Shown piece by piece: positions 55,623 to 64,000 of a stretch of DNA of 64,000 bases (the stretch's first letter is position 1; each line of letters begins with the position of its first letter). Below the pieces are notes generated by a model that worked only from the letters and a program-made list of their open reading frames with translations, had not been told where the DNA came from and ran no database searches. Source of the DNA: Roridomyces roridus (taxonomy: Eukaryota > Basidiomycota > Agaricomycetes > Agaricales > Mycenaceae). The stretch lies in the NCBI GenBank assembly GCA_029378245.1, contig JARKIF010000013.1:124001-188000 (forward strand). Direction: 5' to 3'. The translations under genes and the position numbers were made by a program.

Positions 55623-57566
55623 CACTGCATTCCGCCGGGGTGTAGGCACGACTGTGCCTATGGGGATAGGCTCAGTTAGGCAAACTTGTCTATTTTCCAT
55701 GTTAATCTGACCTCTGTGGGGGCTCAACGAGGCCGGGAACCTGCTCTAGAGGTCCCCCGAGCCCTCGAATACGTCAAGGGTCCGGCTAGATTCGGTTTAC
55801 AGCAAGCAAACTCTCACAGCTGTCAATTTTGGCGCTGCCAGCGGATTTAATTTACACTGACTCGGAAAAAGTAATGGATCACCAGATCTTGAAAATTGGA
55901 CGCGGTGTCAAGCCCGATGGAGGGACATTGGAAACTGGTTGTGGGGTGTAGTAGGAGCACTAGGAGGGCTACTATTAGCGGGTACAAATCGGAGTCCGAA
56001 ATCGGCTTTGTTCGGCTTCAGTGGTGTGTCAAACGCGAACATGTGATCCATTTGTTATTCTGCATTTGGTTGACCCACACTATTTGCCGTGAAAAACTGC
56101 AACGACTGACCCAAATGAGCTCAAATGTTGTACAGCTCCTCTTCACTATCCCATCTTCCATCTGTGAGCCAAAGCAGTGCACTTCCGGCCTGCTCAGGGA
56201 CTCAGAAACATCAAATGAAGAAATCAGTAAAATAATCCTCCCGTGTACCCGGGACCCCCTACCTGTATGGTATAACTTGTCAGTGGGAGCTCATGGATGC
56301 TGGAAAAGCTTAGTTGTCCTCAAAAAGTGGAAATTCAATGTGCAGAGTCCTCCATTCAATTTTCATTGCCGAGCTGAACATTGGGTTGAAGGTTCAGCAC
56401 TTGTTCTCAGGTGTCTTGAGTGTCAATGCCATACCAAAACCGACCAGGATGAAGCCTAGGATACTCTACTTCATTAATCCAATGTCCCAGGTACAGGAAT
56501 GGAGCTACATATATGCCTCGAGACCAGACAGTGTTGTTTTTCAGCTCTGATCTGTGGCCGGATTTTTGCATAGGGTCAACCATCACACCATCGAGTCTGT
56601 ACATCTTCTAGGCATCTCATAGGATCCAAAATAGCACAACTGATCAATCAAGACCCAGAAATATGGCTTATCGGGGCTGTTGGGAAGCTCCTTGCTCAGG
56701 CTGTATATACAGATCATGCAAAAATCAACATCAGGCAACCACCCACCATGCACATCTGCATGAGTTGCCTTTCTTACACTCTAGGTGTAACTCAGTGACC
56801 GGCATCTACTGTATTCAGCCGGATTTTCACATTGTGCAAGGCCCTATTTCAAGATCAAGGCCACCAAAGAGCCGTGGCCAAACGGTGGTGGAAGTTCTTC
56901 AACCCTGATAGGGTGTGAGGTGGTCACAGTCACCTTGCCTGTGTCATTGGGGCAGTCCTTAGGATTGGAAGAGTTGCCCTATACATGCTTGAGACCTCTC
57001 ATCAAAGACTACTGGCAGGCCATGGGCACCTTTGCCATGTTAGTGGTCACCACTTCATTGACCAAGTGCTTCACAACCAACCCACTTGAGATCGGATTTT
57101 TGGGCCCAGAATTGCTCAACAGACATCGAGCTATCATCCAGTCCAATTTCCAGTTGCACCTGAAGCATTAAGTCCAGATAAAAGATCAAACACACAGATT
57201 TGACGGACCCAGATTTTAAAATGGATCACTTTCATTTTTGTGATCGCTCTGCTTTAGCAAGGAGAGGGTCAGGCAACTCAATATTTTACGGGTATATACT
57301 AGACCCTGTAAGCTTCCTTTGAAGACCTTAACATTGCCCAGAGGTGGCGTGGCTGTGAAGCAATGCATCAAACAATTTCGAACCACGCGTGATCCATTAC
57401 TTTTTCCGAGTCAGTGTAGGCACATCGTAGGCACAGAGTCGGCTAAGCCAGGCACAGTTCTGATTTTCTTGCTTAGGCACAGCCAAAATTGATGTGCCTA
57501 ATGGGGTCGGCACATGTCAGTACTGCTAGAAATAGCTTTGCCTACACGGTTGCGGAATGCAGTGCA
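55623..57566. mobile_element. Outer TIR element (CACTG ends, CAT duplication)
   Basis: The ends are 26-bp inverted repeats differing at four positions: CACTGCATTCCGC plus five bases plus TGTAGGCA, and its inverse at 57541-57566. CAT lies directly outside both ends (55620-55622 and 57567-57569), a 3-bp duplication typical of CACTA-type elements. TAGGCAC/GTGCCTA motifs are repeated in both subterminal regions (for example near 55640 and 57417-57500), like transposase-binding sites. Most of its length is the inner element at 55855-57416; without it only about 380 bp remain. No transposase is encoded. Confidence 0.75.
55855..57416. mobile_element. Inner nested TIR element with perfect 28-bp ends
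   Basis: The left end CACTGACTCGGAAAAAGTAA continues to position 55882 and is the exact reverse complement of 57389-57416, 28 of 28 bases. TA flanks both ends (55853-55854 and 57417-57418), so the target duplication is probably TA. At 1562 bp it could once have encoded a transposase, but the interior frames (the longest 187 codons at 55896-56459) show no recognisable transposase motif. The interior is AT-richer than the host genes. Perfect ends suggest that it is younger than the outer element. Confidence 0.8.
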
Positions 57567-57825
57567 TACCGATCCTCGCGTGAATTGTTCGGCGTGCGTC
57601 ATAGTTGACTAGAATTTCATTTACTCCGACCCTGGCTTAGAGAGCCCTGGAACTGCTGATCTGCACATATCGGAGCCTCGATTGATAGTCTGACACTGCT
57701 TTGAGCAACAATCCTTTGTATTCTTGCTCATGCGTAAGATAATAATTTACATATGCCGTTCCATATACTCATAATGAATGGGTGATGGTATAGAATAAAT
57801 AAAAGGCCGTATCCAATCTCAAGAT

Positions 57826-58677
57826 CTAACCAAAAAATGTGCCGGATGCACTCGGAGCCGGTGATACACTGTCCGAGAGCCCGCAGAAACACAGCCCCGG
57901 TGGACAAACACACGGTCTGTGAACAGAAACAGGAATTAAAGCCACCGGAGAGTCGGAGACACTTGAATTCGACGCACCCTGCATAAACCGTCGGATGGTT
58001 GAAACCGAAACCCAACAACGCCAGATCAAGTTCGTCCAAACACTTTTCTGGCGCTACAAAGGGGTAGTCCATCGGGTGTGGTATGGACGTCGGAGGGTAT
58101 GATGTATGATTCGTGGCGTTGACGTCGGTATACGGGTCGTAATCGATTGGGTACTGTCCGTGAGTGAAGTCAAATTTAAAGTCGCCATAGTTGAACAGTG
58201 TGGAGGCGGCGGTATACGGGGAGGCCCAGTCGGATTGCGAAGACGCCGGGTGGAAGAACGCAGGCGTAGGCATCAGCAGCTCTGGCTGAACAAGCCCGAT
58301 CCCAAGATACTGTTGGCCATCGGACGGCATGGATGGCCAACCACCCGCTCTCGCCAAGCTGCAAGGTATACGAGTGAAGGTTTCGGGAGGAGTCGCACTC
58401 GGGGCATATCGCACGGGGAGAATCCGGTGCGCGTGCGTGTACTGCTCCGCCACGGAAACGTACGAGCAAAGAAATTTCTTGCGCGCACAACGCTCACAGG
58501 CGGTATCGGGGATCTTCGAGGCAGAGGTGCTTACGCACTGTAGATGGATCATTAGGAGACGGAAAGAAAGCATCAATGAGATCGCACCTTGATTTTGCGC
58601 TGCCGACAGCGCGTGCATGCGACGAATCTCCGCATCCGGCCGGTGGAAGTGGGGGCATTATCAAGCTGAGACTGCAT
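57826..58677 (-). CDS. Zn2Cys6 transcription factor
   Basis: Three exons: 58677-58588, 58537-57978 and 57916-57826, with introns of 50 and 61 bp; 246 aa from the Met of MQSQLDNAPTSTGRM. An in-frame Met at 58938 would add 87 residues, but the zinc cluster usually lies near the N-terminus, so the later Met is preferred. The cluster is ACTRCRQRKIK-C, with intron 1 falling exactly before the third Cys, then a linker and ACERCARKKFLC. This is the fungal-type binuclear zinc DNA-binding domain. The middle is rich in Pro, Tyr and Asp, like an activation region. The last exon is Cys-rich (PCVCPPGLCFCG), similar in style to Cys-rich tails seen in some such regulators. There is no middle homology region, so it is a short type. 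Target genes are unknown. Confidence 0.82.
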
Positions 58678-61600
58678 GTAGAAAGGAAACTGAAGTGTAG
58701 GAAGGGGATCAGATTCCTTAGCGTAGGAGGCATTTAGACCAGAAGAAATGAAATGAGACGCTCCATCAGTGCTGCAACTCCATCGCCATCGGTCATTGTG
58801 AAATCGATCCACAAATTCAAATTTCAAAAGGTCCGTTCTTCCCAGGTCATTATGACATGTGGTATTTGGAACAATCACGCGAGGTAGGTGCCGGGCCTTG
58901 CCGTATCCACCGCTTAGCGTGTATTTGGGTTCTGCCACTGATGACTGTGCCGGCTAGCTAGAATGTAGGCGGCGAGCGTCATTTCACCAGTGCATTATAC
59001 CACCACTAGTTTTAAACAGATCAGAAGACATTGAATGCACGACTACGTGCTCACCTGGGGAATATTTGCTGCTTGAAAACCAAAGGAAATAGCCGCGATT
59101 CATGTCTGCTGCCTGTGAGACGCTGGTTAGGCGCGAAAGAGACATCGTGGGGCAATGATATGTACCCGGGTCCGCGGGCATGAGCCCGGTGGTCAATGGT
59201 CATTGACAGGCACCGCCTGCGTGAGGGCTGTGGTCGGCTTGGTAGAAGCGCGGCGGATCACACCGCGGCTGGTCCCATCCCATCATTGGCTGTGATGCGG
59301 ATCAAGCGGGCAAGCAAAAAAAGGAAAAAGGATAGTCGCTCCAAGGCTGCGTATCACAGGAGATCCACCGGTGCTCACGGACACGCAAGTCGAACGGAGT
59401 GAAAAACTCACCGATAGCGAGTCCCCTAAAATAAATCAGGAAGAAAGCGATCATCGGACACCGTTCTAGTTAGCCGGCCCAAATACACCCACGCCAACGA
59501 TGAACAGGTATTGTTCTGTGCACACCAGGGTATCGGGGATGAGACCGAGATCAGATCAACCAGGGCTGTTTGTACTGTACATAGATCCTCGTAGGGTCGG
59601 GGGTATGCATCTTCTGAACTCAAGTACCAGACCGTTTGTCGCGGCAGGATCTCAGGATCGACGCGGTTCGTACAAATTGCATTGATAATACAAAATGCCC
59701 TCGTCAAACTCAGTCAATTCGACAACAGTGATGGTATGAGATGAGACATACTTGCAAAACAATACTTCGACCCTGCTCGATACCTCAACGATATACCGCA
59801 TCCAGACGCAGGCGCCTTGATCCGCAGGGGAAAATGCTCACACCGCCTCCACAGTCACATTCAACTGCATCGCGGCATCGCCAGGTCCGCAACACTTTCT
59901 AGGCCAGGTCCGCAACACGTTGATGAGCATGGAATTTGACTTCCCTTGAAAACACGTATTTTGCACGATTTCAGATGTGGTTTCCATACTATATGATCTC
60001 AATACGAGAGCTGATGCCGAGCCCAGAGACAGTCAGTACGGTGGATACTTTAGAGTACTATACAGGTTGAAGGGTATTTACCTGGATACGACTGATGGAC
60101 TCACTCCGAAACATGTAGGAGGTGTGGATACCTGCCTTACCAATGGGATACACCAATTAAACAGTTCTTAACCGTTGTATGATTGTCAGCAGTTCGAACC
60201 TTGGTGCAAGTGCAATTCGGAGGTTCGGGAGTTCACGGAATGATGGACAAGTCGGCCGAATGACCTGAAACATGAGCAGACCGCCGAGACGGGTCCGATG
60301 GAAGTGACGTAGTAGCCGGAACAAGTGGATTCCGGCTCGGATACGGACTTTTAGTCAAGTATCTGCTGGTATCCGAGACCAAGAGTGGGAGATATGGGTA
60401 TCGTTTGAGACCTACAACACGTGGGAGTACGTTTTGAGGCCATACTCTGGAGGGGAAGAAGGGATACAAGATATCCAAACTGTCCGAGTCATTGATCAGC
60501 GATGGAATCACGAGATAACATGCTGAATCATGGCTTGGCGCTCTGGCTGACTGAGCACCAGTGCCAGATCAACCAATCAGGTCGTTTCTATTCAGGATAC
60601 GTGGGAGATTCATCATTATTGCGCCATTCATTTGTACTATCATATGATTCCCGGACATGTATAAAGTAGATAGAGTGTTACCCAAGAGGGCAGCGGATAC
60701 TTCCCCCACTAGCAAGCTACCAGCTGCGACTACGGGATTTGTCCGAGGCTTTCGAAGGTGCATTGCGTAGAATAAGCAATCACCCTTGAAAATCTAAATT
60801 GTTGTTTTGTTGGCTCCCGTTGTGTGAATCGAGTTTGAAGCATAGTTTGGTTCGAGTGCAAGTTGGATTGTGATTAGGGTTTCAGCTCAGTGGCAGCTTT
60901 GGAAGGCTTGCTACGGCTTGGTACGGTTTGTGTGTCAGTTAGGGTCTGGTTGTGTGTTCAGTGTCAGGAATTGGTCCAGGAATTGTTGGAATTTACGAAA
61001 TCCGTGTTGTATCGGTCGCTGTCGTCCTCGGATACCAGTGTAAAAGGGATCGAGAGACCACCCGGCTTTTAGCCAAACCTTTATACATCTTTTGTGTTCA
61101 GCTGAGAAGCTTAAAATCTACGAAAACGCTTTAGAATCGTCATTCTTGGTTCATATCAAGGATCTTGATTCGCAATACAAAACTCGACCACTCATATCGA
61201 GACAATATCACAGTATTCCCTACAACCTTTCATAAGGCCCTGTACTAGGGACTTATACTTGCCTTCGCCTGCTGTCAATATAGTTGTCACGCGCCCCAGA
61301 GCTTCGTGATTGGGTTGTTTAGATATAGATTCGTCTGTATCGAGACTCATCTAGTCTTGTTGTTTCGAGTTGGTTGATTTCTATAGTAGGTTTAGAGCAC
61401 ATACATCAACGTTCTGGGATGAATCCTTCGTCCAAATTCGCCTCATGACCTGCAGTAGTTGGCGCACAAACTGTTTCACCCAATCTCTCCCCGCTCCTCC
61501 GTTTCAACGCCAACCCCCGAATCGACGCCTGTTCAAGCGAGACGCACGAGAACACGAGGGAGTTTTGCCCATCGGGACTGTCGTCCCAGGATCCGGGATG

Positions 61601-62683
61601 TCCGTCGCATACGGGAGGGGTGGCTACAGGTCGGGCGCTTTTGTATATTTCCGATTAATGCGCGGAGGGCAAGTGGTTTTTGAGGCAACTGCCAGATAAA
61701 AGTTGCTGGCTATCGGATTCGGAACCGACTCCTGAGTGTGGCCTGGAGAGGAAACAAGATCAGTGAGGGTTGATTTTGCGAGATCAAAAGGAGAGCACGG
61801 ACTTTAAGGATGCAGTTTTGGCGAGGATAGGGAAGGATCAGAATGTCGTGTACTTCCTGGCCCCAGTGGTAGAATCCGGTAAAACCGATGAGATGTTAGC
61901 GCGGAGGTTGGCGGACAGGAACGAGGGGAAGTGATGCCAGATGAGGAACTGTAGCAAGGCTTCGAGCTTCGAGCCAGAGCTAGTAAATGACATCGAGGAG
62001 AGGGGATGAGCCCTGAGGACCGATGAGGGTGTGGCGTACCAGATGGTCGAAGTACTTGATCGATCCTCCACGCGAGTGGTCAGGCGTCGATGCTCCTCGT
62101 TTCTGCCGATCCAAGTCGAGAGCAGGCTGCTTCAAGCTCTCACTGACGTCGATCGAACAAGCGGGGCCGTAGGCAGAAGGGAGCGTGATCGAGTACTGGG
62201 CACGGTGCTGGTGAAGACGCGATCTCGACGGATGAGACCGTCAAATGGGCGGTCGTACGGACCAACGTGGCAACGAGAGATGGGCTGCACCAGAGGTCAT
62301 GGGATCTTCGACGCTGAAAAGATACGGACGCGCGCTCGACTTGGTGGGCACGTGGCACCTCGCTGCACTGCGGCATCCATCCATCGGGCAAGAGTGGCAT
62401 GGCATCGATCATTTCAAGGATCGACACTTCGACCGAGGGGCTGGGTGGGACAGCAGCACCAAGTGATGATAGAGAGCAAAGAACAGACGAGAAGAGGTGT
62501 CACGGGGAAGTCACGCTGACAAATTATTTGATCCGTCGGCTCGGCACAAATATTCCCCAGACCCAACGCAGACCGCAATTATTCACAGACACAAAAAGAA
62601 ATCTTTTCAAGGAGAATAATAATATACACAGGTTTCCAAAAAGCACGCCAGAAACACTGTAATAACCCATTCACGCCGTCCGT
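58678..62683. other. 4-kb gene-poor stretch
   Basis: No gene is supported. Between 59.98 and 60.6 kb GTGGATAC/GGATACG-type words recur. From 61.4 to 62.5 kb the sequence is richer in short open frames on both strands, one with many Arg residues, which may be a relic of a retroelement, but no protease, RT, RNase H or integrase motif could be read. AT-richer DNA fills 60.5-61.4 kb. Confidence 0.4.
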
Positions 62684-63067
62684 TTAGGAGAAGTTGAAGC
62701 TCTCGAGGTTGAACCTTGCAAATGATCAGCGAACTTCGCCATTGTCTAGGTATATGTAGACTCACCCAGCAGGTCCATTAGCGCATCCAGAGCCAGCACC
62801 AGTAGTGATAGTTGCGCCGTTCGTGCACCGATCATGCGCACCCCCGGACTCGAAAAACTTGGCATGGGTGGTGACGCCGGAGTAGCTGATGGACTTGGCG
62901 GAGCCGCCGTTGGTGAGGAAGACACATTCTCCGGGAGTCACGCCGGGGCTGCGCGCAACGACTGTACCGGCACAGCCTGCGCCCGAGTGCCAGACAAAGT
63001 CCGCACCGAGGACGGGGGATGCAGCCATCAGGATGGCACTGGCGATGAGAGCGATGTTGAATTGCAT
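62684..63067 (-). CDS. Small secreted Cys-containing protein
   Basis: Two exons: 63067-62766 and 62714-62684, with a 51-bp intron; 110 aa. The N-terminus MQFNIALIASAILMAASPVLG is a textbook signal peptide, with probable cleavage after VLG or VLGA. The mature part, about 89 residues, is rich in Gly, Ser and Thr and has four Cys (GAGCAG, GECVF, DRCTNG, SGCANG), enough for two disulfides. The end FNLESFNFS comes from the second exon. It belongs to the small secreted protein class often made in fruit bodies or at host contact. I do not recognise the family and claim no effector role. A TATA box lies 116 bp upstream. Confidence 0.72.
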
Positions 63068-63182
63068 TGTTGGAGGTAGTTTCTGGCGGTGAGTGAGTAC
63101 CTAGAGGGCAGGGAGAGAAAGAGGGAGGTAAACCTGAGTCGAGAGATGAGGAACTGAAGAGACAGTGGCCTCCAGTCTGGCA

Positions 63183-63188
63183 TTTATA
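63183..63188 (-). promoter_or_regulatory. TATA box (TATAAA)
   Basis: TATAAA on the minus strand, 116 bp upstream of the ATG at 63067 of the secreted-protein gene. The position fits a core promoter. Confidence 0.55.
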
Positions 63189-64000
63189 CAGTTTCTGAGC
63201 GCTGTTTTATTCCTGCTCAGCTCCGCCTCCCCCAGTCAACTCCCGACCTAAAGCACAGTAAGCATGATTCTTACACCGGGTGAGGAACCAAAGTGTTGAA
63301 ATGTTCCGCATTGGCGGTCTGGAATCTCCTGGGCGTCTAAATTGGAGACTGGGAGTGTCCTCGAACTCGGTATATTTGGCTGAATTCATCACTATGTCCG
63401 CGCTCGGTATGCGGCGCAATCCTGCTTGGCTGGGTGGGTCTGATTTGTCCCCGTCCAATACAGTGCAAGAGCCGCTTTCGACCCGCCTGGCCCGAGTTCG
63501 TACACAGATTTGACACAGATTCAACCAAATGTTGTATCTTCGTACCTCGTATACCACATGTACAAGATGGCAAGAGCCACGAGAGATCAAGGACGGCAGA
63601 ATCAGACGGTCTGACTGTCGGCACTCTCGGCATCAGCTGTGGTCACCGGGTCAAATCACACGGATCTGCCGCACTGAGGTAACAGTAGTACATAAATTTG
63701 AAAAAGATTTAATATGTAGCGCGCTGCATTCTTTTTAGACCCTCCCCATAACTGCTTGAGGTTTAGACACAGCGATGACTGGCGGGAAGCCGAGCCGAGG
63801 CAACAAGTTGCAACATTAATGTACATCTAACATCAACTCAACGCGCACTAGAACGAATATCATCTGGGTGTGTTCCAAGCGTCGCATTCTGCAGTCTGCG
63901 ATGCGACGAAGTTCTAATGGCTAATTGTACAGTGGAAGGGTTTTCTAACATTACAACTTGGCCCTCTCACCCTCCCTACCACGCGCACGGGCCACATTCT
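63189..64000. other. Terminal stretch of the window
   Basis: Frames on both strands around 63200-63740 overlap without domain or splice support. No gene is supported. Confidence 0.4.

Noticed and set aside
60700..62530. LTR retrotransposon
   Set aside because: AT-rich DNA followed by Arg-rich frames looked suggestive, but no repeated LTR pair, primer-binding site or pol motifs could be found.

Overview
The window looks like nuclear DNA of a filamentous basidiomycete, most likely an agaricomycete. Coding regions are broken by many 45-65 bp GT-AG introns. The recognisable families fit this group: a Ste7/Fuz7-type MAP kinase kinase, tropomyosin, a NoxR-like TPR protein, a DUF6535 membrane protein, a CYP5144-like P450, a basidiomycete adenylate-forming reductase, F-box-like paralogs and Agaricomycete-type BTB proteins.

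Layout. 1-264: tail of a plus-strand gene. 1.8-5.5 kb: two BTB paralogs, one intact and one wrecked by frameshifts and a 742-bp TIR element, with a small palindrome-rich MITE between them. 5.5-10 kb: gene-poor, ending in a 1.3-kb TIR element. 10.3-18.4 kb is gene-dense: MAPKK, DUF6535 protein, tropomyosin back to back with a type-II membrane glycosyltransferase-like protein, and a small TATA-driven orphan. 19.7-27.5 kb: a P450 and a ten-exon adenylation-thiolation-reductase enzyme, divergent, perhaps a small metabolite locus, although the P450 carries a frameshift. 29.4-33.6 kb: conserved unknown and membrane proteins. 34.2-38.3 kb: a full-length LINE with EN, RNase H-like and RT domains, followed by decayed repeats. 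41.3-43.1 kb: MFS exporter. 45.1-49.8 kb: two F-box-like paralogs around a ten-exon zinc-finger gene. 50.2-51.4 kb: short NoxR-like protein. 52.5-57.6 kb: decayed genes (LURP-one-like, UGT) and three TIR elements, one nested in another. 57.8-58.7 kb: Zn2Cys6 regulator. 58.7-62.7 kb: gene-poor. 62.7-63.1 kb: small secreted protein.

The signalling and cell-biology genes (MAPKK, tropomyosin, NoxR-like) have clean splice structures. The accessory parts show active decay: frameshifts, a 5-bp tandem duplication, insertions with intact target duplications and truncated paralogs. No clearly new multi-gene system stands out. The most unusual items are the LINE whose RNase H-like domain has lost its catalytic residues, the short tropomyosin, the PB1-less NoxR-like protein, the gene made of symmetric phase-2 exons, and the nested TIR elements. 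All calls come from reading translations and splice signals by eye; no database search was run.
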